From positions 1 to 14,988 of the forward strand of contig DATFXM010000075.1 of NCBI GenBank assembly GCA_035315885.1: a DNA stretch of 14,988 nt. Reading direction: 5' to 3'. The translations under genes and the position numbers were made by a program. The notes below the pieces were generated by a model. The model was given only the letters and a program-made list of their open reading frames with translations. It was not told the DNA's origin and searched no databases. Positions 7,064-14,464 of this stretch are shown in pieces. Position 1 is the first letter of the stretch; each line of letters opens with the position of its first letter. The stretch comes from DATFXM01 sp035315885 (lineage in GTDB: Bacteria; Acidobacteriota; Blastocatellia; UBA7656).

Positions 7064-8341
7064 GTGGAAAACGAGCGTGAGATTCGGCTGCGCCAGCAAA
7101 TTGAGGAACTGGTGCGCTCTCGAGTTGGAATGCTCGAGCAAGACATCAGCAGACTGCAGCGAGAGGTCAATGAGTCCTTCACCAGATTGCTCGAGCGCAC
7201 CGATGCCGCATCCTCAATACCCGATAACGACGATGGCCTCAGCCACATCACTGCCGAAGTCGCCGGCCAAATAGGCCAGGCCAGCAAAGACAGCGTACGA
7301 GCTACAGCCGATATCGCTCTCCTCAGAGATTCGGTAGCGGAGCTGGATCAACAACAAACACAGGCCGAAGTTCTGAACGCCCTGGTTTCGCGCGCAGCTA
7401 ACTTTGCTCCAAGAATCGTCCTCTTCGTTGTCAAAGGCAGCAACGCCCTGGCGTGGGCCGCTCGAGGCCTGGAAGACGGCGTTGGGAATACCTCAATCCG
7501 AGGCCTTTCAGTTCCGCTTCAGTCGGATACCGCACTTCGAGCCGCGTTGAGCTCACAAGAAACCTTCTACGGCTCGGTAGACCAGCAGTCCGATAACGCT
7601 CCAATCGTAAAACGACTTGGCAATGTCAGCCCGGAGCGAATCCTGACTGTTCCTCTGCGAGTTCGCGGAAAAGCCGCTGCCGTACTCTATGCAGACTCGG
7701 CGGATCGTGGCGACGAGGCTACCAACGTCGAAGCCATCGAATTGCTCGTGAATACCGCGGGACTCGTTGTCGAGCTTGTTTCGCTTCGCGCTCGCAAGCC
7801 CGAGGGACAGCCCGCGGGCCGGACTACATCCGGCTCACTCGCTGAGAATCGTGCGACTACCAGTGGCCCTTTGACTCCGCCATCGGCGGCGCTTCAGCCA
7901 CCTCACAGTTCGGCGGAACTCCGGCCGAGGCCCGCACCCGCGCCCGTGCCGGCGGCTCCAACTCCAGTTGCCGAGCAGGCACAGTCTGGTAACCTGTGGA
8001 GTTCCTCAGTCCGACCCTCGCAGCCTGCACCGGCTCACGTTGAAGCGCAGACAGCTCGAGCGCCCAGATCCGACGAAGAAGAGAAGATGCACAACGATGC
8101 GCGGCGCTTCGCCAGGCTGCTGGTAAGCGAGATCAAGCTATACAACGAACAGAAGGTGGTCGAAGGAAGAGCCAACAGAGATCTGTATGACCGGTTGCGG
8201 GAAGACATCGACCGCAGCCGTCAGATGTATGACAAGCGCGTCACTCCAGAGGTATCAACAAAAGTGGACTACTTCTACGATGAGCTGGTGAACACTCTCG
8301 CAGAAGGTGACGCCGCGAAGCTTGGCGCGTATCCCACATGA
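7064..8341 (+). CDS. GAF-like domain protein with Pro-rich linker and conserved C-terminal helical domain
   Basis: A 425-aa soluble protein without signal peptide or membrane helix. The start is GTG at 7064, chosen because a strong GGAGGAG ends three bases upstream. Residues 1-100 are Gln/Glu/Arg-rich and probably coiled coil (RQQIEELVRSRVGMLEQDIS). Residues about 100-245 look like a GAF-type sensor fold: AEVLNALVSRAANFAPRIVL, then VPLRVRGKAAAVLYADS, the usual 'vPl...g...gvLyads' strand pattern. Residues about 246-335 are a Pro/Ala/Ser-rich linker. Residues about 343-412 form a charged helical domain (ARRFARLLVSEIKLYNEQKV, then LYDRLREDIDRSRQMYDKRV) of a kind I recall at the C-termini of acidobacterial and deltaproteobacterial proteins. 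The function is unknown; a sensory or scaffold role is a guess. It has its own promoter and appears monocistronic. Confidence 0.85.
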   Translation: MENEREIRLRQQIEELVRSRVGMLEQDISRLQREVNESFTRLLERTDAASSIPDNDDGLSHITAEVAGQIGQASKDSVRATADIALLRDSVAELDQQQTQAEVLNALVSRAANFAPRIVLFVVKGSNALAWAARGLEDGVGNTSIRGLSVPLQSDTALRAALSSQETFYGSVDQQSDNAPIVKRLGNVSPERILTVPLRVRGKAAAVLYADSADRGDEATNVEAIELLVNTAGLVVELVSLRARKPEGQPAGRTTSGSLAENRATTSGPLTPPSAALQPPHSSAELRPRPAPAPVPAAPTPVAEQAQSGNLWSSSVRPSQPAPAHVEAQTARAPRSDEEEKMHNDARRFARLLVSEIKLYNEQKVVEGRANRDLYDRLREDIDRSRQMYDKRVTPEVSTKVDYFYDELVNTLAEGDAAKLGAYPT

Positions 8342-8352
8342 GAAGTGCTGTG

Positions 8353-8447
8353 TGCTGAGTCCTGAGTCGGGACTCCGAGTTTACTCGTCCACTTTACTTT
8401 AATAGAACTCAGAACTCGGTACTCAGAACGCAGAAGTCCGTACTCAG
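8353..8447. repeat. heptamer-repeat cluster downstream of the GAF-like gene
   Basis: TGCTGAG and TCCTGAG (8353-8366), followed by a degenerate stretch to 8379, face six in-register units at 8406-8447: AACTCAG, AACTCGG, TACTCAG, AACGCAG, AAGTCCG and TACTCAG. The left part carries the CTGAG orientation and the right part the CTCAG orientation, as in the other clusters. Several units are decayed, suggesting an older copy. Confidence 0.8.
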
Positions 8448-8450
8448 TTT

Positions 8451-8486
8451 CGCCAGGTCGTAGAGAGCACACTTTTCGACCTGGCG
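8451..8486. other. 10-bp perfect hairpin between heptamer clusters
   Basis: CGCCAGGTCG (8451-8460) and CGACCTGGCG (8477-8486) are perfect complements around a 16-nt loop. There is no T tract on either side, so it is not a standard terminator. It lies in the 219-bp gap between the GAF-like gene and the transporter gene. It could be a processing site, a protein-binding site or part of the repeat element. Confidence 0.6.
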
Positions 8487-8519
8487 ACTTTGCGTTAACC
8501 ATCCACTTTGCCTTAAAAG

Positions 8520-8547
8520 TACTCAGGACTCAGAACTCAGAACTTAA
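8520..8547 (+). repeat. short heptamer array upstream of the transporter gene
   Basis: TACTCAG, GACTCAG, AACTCAG and the degenerate AACTTAA run in register from 8520, ending 13 nt before the transporter ATG. The array occupies the place where promoter and ribosome site would be expected, and I see neither clearly there. Confidence 0.8.
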
Positions 8548-8560
8548 AATTTGTCCCCTG

Positions 8561-9790
8561 ATGGAAACGAAAACTGTTGGTGAACAGATCGGGTCTTCCG
8601 CTCTAGACGGCGCTGCCGAGGATCACAGACCAGCGCTGCTGGCGGGCTTCCTGGGCTGGACTCTCGACGCCTTTGACTTTTTTCTGGTCAGCGTCTCATT
8701 GACCGCGATCGCAAGAGAGTTTAACAAGACCGACAAGGAAATCGCGCTGTCGCTCACGTTGACCCTGGCGTTCCGTCCGGTTGGCGCATTTCTGTTCGGT
8801 CTGATGGCTGACCGATACGGTCGCCGGCTTCCTCTCATCGTAGACCTCATTTTCTACTCATTCATCGAAGTGCTTTCCGGTCTCGCGCCGAACTACACAA
8901 CGTTCCTGGTGCTAAGAGCGCTGTTCGGGATCGGCATGGGAGGCGAATGGGGTGTCGGCGCATCCCTGGCCATGGAAAAGGTGTCGCCGCGTCTGAGGGG
9001 CGTTCTGTCAGGCTTGCTCCAGGAGGGATACGCTTGCGGCTTTCTGCTTGCCGCCCTCTGTTATTTCGCGTTCTTCGAGATGTGGGGATGGAGACCACTC
9101 TTTTTCCTCGGCGGACTTCCTGCGCTGCTGGCAATCTTCGTGAGGTTGCGAGTCAAGGAATCCGAAGTATGGAAAAAGAACCGGCATGAAAGCTGGGGGC
9201 AGCTTGGGAGCGCCATTACCTCCCACTGGAAGCTGTTCCTCTACCTCACCATCTTGATGATGATGATGAACTTTGTTTCGCACGGCACGCAGGACCTCTA
9301 CCCGACGCTGCTCGAAAAGCAATGGGGATTTGGGCCGCGCCCGCGCATGGTGATGACCGCAATATCGATGGTGGGAGCTATCGCGGGCGGAGTCTTGTTC
9401 GGTTACTTTTCGGATCGGATTGGACGACGGCGAGCAATGATCATCGCCTTATTGAGCGCAATTCTGGTGATTCCGCTTTGGGCATTTTCTTCAACCCTCG
9501 CGTTGCTGGTTATTGGAGCCTTTCTGATTCAGTTCATGGTTCAGGGCGCATGGGGAGTGATACCGGCTCATCTGTCAGAACTGTCGCCGAACTCGGTCAG
9601 GGGATTTCTACCGGGCTTTGCTTATCAGTGCGGGGTGCTGCTTTCCGCGTCGGTGGTGTACTTCGAGTCGGCTCTTGCCGAGCGGATGGGCTATGCGAAA
9701 ACAATGGCGCTTATCGCGGTGGTGGTGTTTTCGCTCGCAGCGGTGGTTGTAGCCGCCGGACGTGAACGACCCGGCGTTCACTTTGCCTGA
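8561..9790 (+). CDS. MFS monocarboxylate:H+ symporter, Jen/SHS type
   Basis: A 409-aa inner-membrane carrier with about 12 hydrophobic segments. MFS loop motifs are seen at ADRYGRR (residues 83-89, between TM2 and TM3) and again at SDRIGRR (284-290, between TM8 and TM9), along with GIGMGGEWGVGASLAMEK (123-140). Most informative is NFVSHGTQDLYPT (237-249). It fits the N-x-x-(S/T)-H-x-(S/T)-Q-D-x-x-x-T signature described for the Jen lactate/pyruvate:proton symporters of the sialate:H+ symporter family. The N-terminus LGWTLDAFDFFLV fits the same family. The substrate is therefore probably lactate, pyruvate or another short monocarboxylate; sialate is less likely because no sialic-acid genes are nearby. 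The ATG at 8561 lacks a visible Shine-Dalgarno sequence, and no promoter is convincing. It appears to stand alone. Confidence 0.88.
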   Translation: METKTVGEQIGSSALDGAAEDHRPALLAGFLGWTLDAFDFFLVSVSLTAIAREFNKTDKEIALSLTLTLAFRPVGAFLFGLMADRYGRRLPLIVDLIFYSFIEVLSGLAPNYTTFLVLRALFGIGMGGEWGVGASLAMEKVSPRLRGVLSGLLQEGYACGFLLAALCYFAFFEMWGWRPLFFLGGLPALLAIFVRLRVKESEVWKKNRHESWGQLGSAITSHWKLFLYLTILMMMMNFVSHGTQDLYPTLLEKQWGFGPRPRMVMTAISMVGAIAGGVLFGYFSDRIGRRRAMIIALLSAILVIPLWAFSSTLALLVIGAFLIQFMVQGAWGVIPAHLSELSPNSVRGFLPGFAYQCGVLLSASVVYFESALAERMGYAKTMALIAVVVFSLAAVVVAAGRERPGVHFA

Positions 9791-9837
9791 GAGAATCTTT
9801 ACTGCTCCACTTTTGCAGACCTGAAGCGCCGGGTGCG

Positions 9838-9850
9838 TGTCACGGTGACA
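9838..9850. promoter_or_regulatory. palindrome, possible operator upstream of the transglycosylase gene
   Basis: TGTCAC-G-GTGACA is a perfect interrupted palindrome 29 nt upstream of the -35 element at 9880. Its core GTCACGGTGAC closely resembles GTAACGGTTAC at 6918-6928. It could alternatively be a hairpin after the transporter gene, but it has no T tract. Confidence 0.35.
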
Positions 9851-9879
9851 GATAACGCGCATCATCCGTGTGAAATCTC

Positions 9880-9909
9880 TTGTACCCCTCAGATATCTTC
9901 TATGATAAT
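9880..9909 (+). promoter_or_regulatory. probable promoter of the transglycosylase-TPR-aminotransferase genes
   Basis: TTGTAC (9880-9885) precedes TATGATAAT (9901-9909), which offers TATGAT at 15-nt or GATAAT at 18-nt spacing. The predicted start lies near 9915, about 45 nt before the chosen ATG. The -10 element matches well and the -35 element moderately. Confidence 0.6.
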
Positions 9910-9960
9910 TCTTCTGCCCCCGGATCGGACGAGCCCGACTACTCATCTAAGGAAGCACTG

Positions 9961-12216
9961 ATGCGGATCAAACGCAGCGCGCAGATCGGCCGTGGTATGA
10001 GGCCGAGAGTCTCGGCATTGAATATAGCCATTCTACTTGCCGCGTCGGTCGCGGCGCTGACAATGCCGGTCACCGTAGCCTGCCAGCGACAGCGACCAGG
10101 TCCGGAAGCCGGCATCGAGGAGTTGAGGACGCTGGTCGCCGGTACTTCCGGATCGGTGATCCAGCCGCAAGAGCTCATTCGGTTCGAGGCTCGCTACCCG
10201 CGTAGCCGCGCTGCCGCCCTCGCGCGGTTTCTTCGTGGCTACACTGCGTACAACCAAAAGGACTACAAGTCAGCGGTAGCCGCCTTGGACAACTCAGAGA
10301 TCGAGAACGCGACGTCGATCGGCGACTACGCGCGGTTCTTCCAGGCGGAGAGCGAGGCGGCACAGGGCGAGAACAAGCAGGCGCTGCGAGACTACCAGGA
10401 ACTTCTAGCAAAGCACACCGAGTCGCTGAAGGTGCGAGAGGCACGGCTGGCGGCCGCACGCTCTGAAATCGCCTTTGGCAATACCAGCGGGGCGATCGCG
10501 GGGATCAAGGAACTGGCCGACAACAACGACGCTGATGCGTTGTACATTACCGGCCAGGCGTTCGAGGCATCCGGAAATTCAGGCGAAGCGCTCCGGCTGT
10601 ATACTCAGGTCTACTACGAACTGCCGGCTACGACAGCAGCGGCGTCAGCCGAGTCACGCCTGGAAGCGCTGGGCAAATCGCCAAAAACAAACCTCGCCGG
10701 CTATGCGGAAGAATTGGCGCGCTGCGATCGAATCTTTGAAGCCAAACAATACTTTGATGCCGCGGCTGCGTACGAAAAACTGTTTGTTGGATTTCCTGAC
10801 CGTCGGGCGAGCGACGCCGTCTCGCTCAGATACGGCGCGAGCCTTTTGAACAACAAACAACCGGCTCAGGCAGCCACCGAGCTTGCGAAAGTAACCGATC
10901 AGAATCCGGAAACTCATGCTGAGGCCCTTTCGCTTATTGCCGAAGCGCTTCGGAAATCGAATCGAATCGCCCAGAGCGGGGCAGCAGTTGATCGACTGAT
11001 CGCCAAATATCCTCGCACGCGTTGGGCTCAGGATTCTCTGTTCGCGCTTGCAAGCGCACTCAAGAAAGATGATCGTCAGATCGAAGCAGCCGAGAGATAC
11101 CACCAGGTACTTTCCTTGTACCCGAGGACGTCTGATGCTGCAGAAGCCTCTTACATGCTGGGTTGGCAAGCCTATCAATCGAAGCGTTACGCCGATGCGG
11201 CCCGCATTCTGGAACAGCACCTGGCCACTTATCGCTATCCTGAATCCAAATTCATCGGCGAGTCGGGGCTTTGGGCCGGAAAGTCCGAGGAGCGTCTTGG
11301 AAAGAAAGCGCGGGCGCTCGCCCTCTATGAACTTGTAAGTCAGCGGTACACGTTTGGCTATCACGGGTACATCGCCGCTGGTCGGGCCGCTCGTCTGCGG
11401 GCTGCCGACTCGCTGCTGAGAGCGGAAGAAGCAAAGCCCGGGTCGGACCTGGAAAAAATAAAGCAAAACGTGCTGCTGGTGGGCGCGGTTCGCGAAACTG
11501 CGGACGGCTCGGAAGCGCCAAGAATTGGGAAGGCCGATGACCTCGAAGTCATCGGCCTCTACGACCTTGCTGTTCGAGAGCTGAATGCAGCGCTCGAGAA
11601 AGCACCCGGCTCGCCGAGCCTCAACATGAGGCTTGCGCTTCTGTACTCGAGACAAGGCGAGACTTTTCAGGCGACGCTGGTGCTGCGGCGCGGCTATCCG
11701 GATATCTACTCATATCGCGAAAATGATATTCCTCGCGAGGCTTGGGAGATCTTCTTCCCACTGAACAACTGGGACACGATCAAGAAGGAAGCGCGCAGGT
11801 ACGGGATTGATCCGTACTCGGCAGCAGGATTGATCAGACAAGAGAGCGTGTTCAACCCGTCAGCGGTATCGCGAGCGGGTGCTCGAGGACTGATGCAGGT
11901 CATGCCGGCAACCGGGCAACTGATTTCAAAGCGTCAGGGCAGCGGCACAATCAGCGCGGCGGACCTGTTCAACCCGACGCTGAACATCAAGCTGGGCATG
12001 AGCTACCTGGCTCAATTGCTCGAGCAGTTCGGGCGCATCGAATACGCGGCCGCGGCTTATAATGCCGGACCGGGCCGCGCTCAACGATGGATCGCCGAAC
12101 GAGGATCGATGGACATTGAGGACTGGATCGAATCGATACCGTTCTCCGAAACGAGAGGTTATGTTCAGGGGGTTCTTCGATACACCGCTAACTACCGGCG
12201 GTTATACAAAGAATAG
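9961..12216 (+). CDS. Slt70-like lytic murein transglycosylase
   Basis: Lytic transglycosylases cleave the MurNAc-GlcNAc bond of peptidoglycan, leaving 1,6-anhydroMurNAc ends. From the ATG at 9961 (AAGGAAG 5 nt upstream) it has 751 aa. An N-terminal hydrophobic stretch (AILLAASVAALTMPVTVAC) points to export. The TVAC end resembles a lipobox with Thr at the -3 position, so lipoprotein anchoring is possible. Residues about 60-600 are alpha-helical TPR-like repeats, as in the Slt70 superhelical ring. The C-terminal SLT domain shows IRQES with catalytic Glu at 628, GARGLMQVMPAT, AAAAYNAGPGR and IPFSETRGYVQGVL, so all four family motifs are present. A TTG at 9880 opens the same frame further upstream but coincides with the promoter. 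The TPR gene follows 4 nt later. Confidence 0.93.
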   Translation: MRIKRSAQIGRGMRPRVSALNIAILLAASVAALTMPVTVACQRQRPGPEAGIEELRTLVAGTSGSVIQPQELIRFEARYPRSRAAALARFLRGYTAYNQKDYKSAVAALDNSEIENATSIGDYARFFQAESEAAQGENKQALRDYQELLAKHTESLKVREARLAAARSEIAFGNTSGAIAGIKELADNNDADALYITGQAFEASGNSGEALRLYTQVYYELPATTAAASAESRLEALGKSPKTNLAGYAEELARCDRIFEAKQYFDAAAAYEKLFVGFPDRRASDAVSLRYGASLLNNKQPAQAATELAKVTDQNPETHAEALSLIAEALRKSNRIAQSGAAVDRLIAKYPRTRWAQDSLFALASALKKDDRQIEAAERYHQVLSLYPRTSDAAEASYMLGWQAYQSKRYADAARILEQHLATYRYPESKFIGESGLWAGKSEERLGKKARALALYELVSQRYTFGYHGYIAAGRAARLRAADSLLRAEEAKPGSDLEKIKQNVLLVGAVRETADGSEAPRIGKADDLEVIGLYDLAVRELNAALEKAPGSPSLNMRLALLYSRQGETFQATLVLRRGYPDIYSYRENDIPREAWEIFFPLNNWDTIKKEARRYGIDPYSAAGLIRQESVFNPSAVSRAGARGLMQVMPATGQLISKRQGSGTISAADLFNPTLNIKLGMSYLAQLLEQFGRIEYAAAAYNAGPGRAQRWIAERGSMDIEDWIESIPFSETRGYVQGVLRYTANYRRLYKE

Positions 12217-12220
12217 CCAG

Positions 12221-13132
12221 ATGCCCAGGCCTGCCTGCGGTGCTCGTATTCTAATCGTCATTGTATTGTTGTCGGGGTTTGGCTATGCGCAGGCACGCAG
12301 CGCGGCCACCGCCGGTGACACCGCAACCGGTGCGCTGAAGGTTAAGACCGGGCAGCCGGCTTCCGTAGTTTTCATAAACGACGTACGTCACGGTACAGCA
12401 GGTGAAAATGGTGACGCGGACCTGCCGCGTGTAAAGACGGGGACGTTTCGGATCCGCGTGCAGTCGGTCGGCTTTGTGGATTGGATGGGGACGGTGGCGA
12501 TCGCTGCAGGCTCCTCAAAGACGATAACTGTTCCGCCGCGCGCACCCGCAGATGAGGCTACGGTTCACTTTCAAAAGGCCGAGCAGCTTCGATCAAGGGG
12601 AAAAAACCGCGACGCAGTCGAAGAGTACAAACAGGCACTTGAGAAGCGGTCCAGTTTCCCCGAAGCGAGGATAGGCATCACCCGGTGCATGATCCCGCTT
12701 CAGAATTTTCAGGAGGCCGAGAAACACATTTCGCTTGCGATCAGAACGCCCGGCAAGACTCAAGCGGAAGCGCAAACCGTGCTGGCGAACATGCGGCGCT
12801 TTCAAGGACTTCATGACGAAGCAATCGCCGAGTATCGAAAGGCGATAAGAATCTCCGGAGGCACGTCAGCCGAGGCCCACATCGGGCTCGGGATCGCGTT
12901 GAAGGAGACCGGAAATCTCGAGGGCTCGATTCGGGAGTACCGGCTGGGCATTGCCCGGGACATGGACACCGAACCCATACTTTATTATCAACTCGGAGAG
13001 ATTCTCGAGCAGGCAAAACACCCAAAAGAGGCAATCGATGCGTATCGCGCTTACTTGCGACTCGACCCCGAGGGAGAATATGCTTCGGCGGTTGAGTCGA
13101 TCATCGAGCGATTGAAGGAAGAGGCGCGATAA
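12221..13132 (+). CDS. exported TPR protein with PEGA-like N-terminal domain
   Basis: A 303-aa protein from the ATG at 12221, 4 nt after the transglycosylase stop. The start was chosen because it gives a clean signal peptide: a hydrophobic run ILIVIVLLSGFGYAQ (residues 10-24) with likely cleavage after AQA. The same frame stays open upstream to 12062, but that part overlaps the transglycosylase and breaks the signal peptide. Residues about 37-105 form a small beta-rich domain (GALKVKTGQPASVVFINDVR, then FRIRVQSVGFVDW) like PEGA or carboxypeptidase-regulatory folds found on cell surfaces. Residues about 112-300 hold four to five TPR units, for example VHFQKAEQLRSRGKNRDAVE and YYQLGEILEQAKHPKEAIDA. 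The ribosome site is weak, so translational coupling is likely. A periplasmic scaffold role beside the murein enzyme is inference. Confidence 0.88.
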   Translation: MPRPACGARILIVIVLLSGFGYAQARSAATAGDTATGALKVKTGQPASVVFINDVRHGTAGENGDADLPRVKTGTFRIRVQSVGFVDWMGTVAIAAGSSKTITVPPRAPADEATVHFQKAEQLRSRGKNRDAVEEYKQALEKRSSFPEARIGITRCMIPLQNFQEAEKHISLAIRTPGKTQAEAQTVLANMRRFQGLHDEAIAEYRKAIRISGGTSAEAHIGLGIALKETGNLEGSIREYRLGIARDMDTEPILYYQLGEILEQAKHPKEAIDAYRAYLRLDPEGEYASAVESIIERLKEEAR

Positions 13133-13140
13133 ACGCAATA

Positions 13141-14313
13141 ATGACCAAGCAGATCATCTCTCACAAAGCTGAGCAGTTCACCGAATCCGTCATCCGCGAG
13201 ATGACGCGTCAGGCAAATCTCTACGGCGCAATCAATCTGTCTCAGGGTTTTCCGGATTTTTCCGCGCCGGAAGAAATAAAGCTTGCGGCGTGCGACGCGA
13301 TAATGGCGGACATCAATCAATACGCGATCACCTGGGGCGCGCAGAACTTTCGCCGGGCGATTGCCGAAAAGGCCTCGTGGTATCTGGGCCTTGAAGTAGA
13401 TCCCGAGCGGGAGATCACCGTAACTTGCGGTTCGACTGAGGCGATGATTGCAGCGATGATGGCAATCGTGAACCCTGGCGACGAAGTGATCGTGTTTGAA
13501 CCGTTTTATGAGAACTACGGGCCGGATGCGATCCTGTCGGGCGCAACTCCACGGTACGTTACTCTGCATACACCGGGCTGGCGGATCGATGCCGAAGAAC
13601 TCGCTGCCACGTTCAACGACAACACCAAGGCGATCATAATCAATACTCCAAATAATCCGACGGGAAAGGTCTTCACTCGCGAGGAGCTCGAGCTGATTGC
13701 CGGGCTTTGTCAGAAGTGGAACGTGATCGCCATCACCGACGAGATCTACGAACATATTCTGTTCAACAACAAGCAACACATCGCGATTGCAACGCTGGAC
13801 GGGATGCGCGATCGAACGATCACGATCAACGGACTATCGAAGACGTACAGCGTGACCGGGTGGCGCGTGGGATACACGATTGCTCCGCCTTCAATAACCG
13901 AGGCGATACGAAAAGTACATGATTTCCTGACGGTGGGAGCGGCGGCGCCCTTGCAGGAGGCGGGCTCGCGAGCGTTGCGGCTTCCCCGGTCATACTACGA
14001 ACAACTGCAGGCTAACTACTTCGCCAAGCGCCAGCGATTGCTGGCGGCTCTGAAGTCGGCGGGATTCAAATGCTTTGATCCGGATGGCGCGTACTACGTG
14101 ATGACTGACATCGGCACGTTCGGATTTGACGATGACGTGCAGTTCTCGAAGTTCATGGTAAAGGAGATCGGAATCGCGGTCGTACCGGGCTCTAGTTTTT
14201 ACCATGATCCGGCGCTTGGCCGGTCGCAGGTGCGCTTCACTTTTTGTAAGCGCGACGAGACGCTGAGCGCCGCCGAGGAACGGCTGCAGAAACTTCGTTC
14301 GACGCTTCGCTGA
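13141..14313 (+). CDS. PLP-dependent class I/II aminotransferase
   Basis: A 390-aa fold-type I aminotransferase that moves an amino group between an amino acid and a 2-oxoacid through PLP. Key residues are visible: NNPTG with Asn172, the pyridine-binding Asp200 and Tyr203 in ITDEIYEH, the Schiff-base Lys234 in GLSKTYSVTGWRVG, and the substrate-carboxylate Arg365 in QVRFTF. The N-terminal INLSQGFPDF and the YAITWGAQNFR region resemble the kynurenine/glutamine transaminase K and methionine aminotransferase branch, but specificity cannot be read from the sequence. It begins 8 nt after the TPR gene, so co-transcription is likely. The ribosome site is poor (GAGG too far upstream). Its TGA stop lies inside the first unit of a heptamer repeat array. 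Confidence 0.92.
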   Translation: MTKQIISHKAEQFTESVIREMTRQANLYGAINLSQGFPDFSAPEEIKLAACDAIMADINQYAITWGAQNFRRAIAEKASWYLGLEVDPEREITVTCGSTEAMIAAMMAIVNPGDEVIVFEPFYENYGPDAILSGATPRYVTLHTPGWRIDAEELAATFNDNTKAIIINTPNNPTGKVFTREELELIAGLCQKWNVIAITDEIYEHILFNNKQHIAIATLDGMRDRTITINGLSKTYSVTGWRVGYTIAPPSITEAIRKVHDFLTVGAAAPLQEAGSRALRLPRSYYEQLQANYFAKRQRLLAALKSAGFKCFDPDGAYYVMTDIGTFGFDDDVQFSKFMVKEIGIAVVPGSSFYHDPALGRSQVRFTFCKRDETLSAAEERLQKLRSTLR

Positions 14314-14461
14314 GTTCTGAGTGCTGAGTGCTGGGTGCTGAGTTCTGAGTGCTGAGTGCTGGGTGCTGAGTGCTGAGTGCTGGGTTCTGAGTGCTGAGTG
14401 CTGAGTGCTGAGTTCTGAGTGCTGAGTGCTGAGTGCTGAGTTCTGAGTGCTGAGTTCTGAG
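14308..14461 (+). repeat. tandem heptamer array, left arm (22 units, CTGAG orientation)
   Basis: After a slightly degenerate unit CGCTGAG (14308-14314), 21 contiguous heptamers run from 14315 to 14461. They use only TTCTGAG, TGCTGAG and TGCTGGG. The second base is the variable position and is only T or G here. A 28-bp higher order (one TT unit then three TG units) is visible in several places. The first unit contains the aminotransferase stop codon. There are no spacers, so it is not a CRISPR array. Confidence 0.97.
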
Positions 14462-14464
14462 GAC

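Noticed and set aside
9880..9960. Upstream TTG start for the transglycosylase
   Set aside because: The TTG coincides with the proposed -35 box and lacks a ribosome site; the ATG at 9961 has AAGGAAG and leads directly into the export signal.
10654..11655. A 333-codon open frame opposite the transglycosylase gene
   Set aside because: Antisense shadow of the TPR-like region; composition is unlike a real protein and no start signal is seen.
12062..12220. Upstream extension of the TPR gene to an ATG at 12062
   Set aside because: It overlaps conserved SLT-domain codons of the preceding gene and would bury the signal peptide seen from 12221.
14308..14461. Tandem repeats as a possible CRISPR array
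   Set aside because: Units are contiguous 7-mers with no unique spacers and no cas genes nearby.
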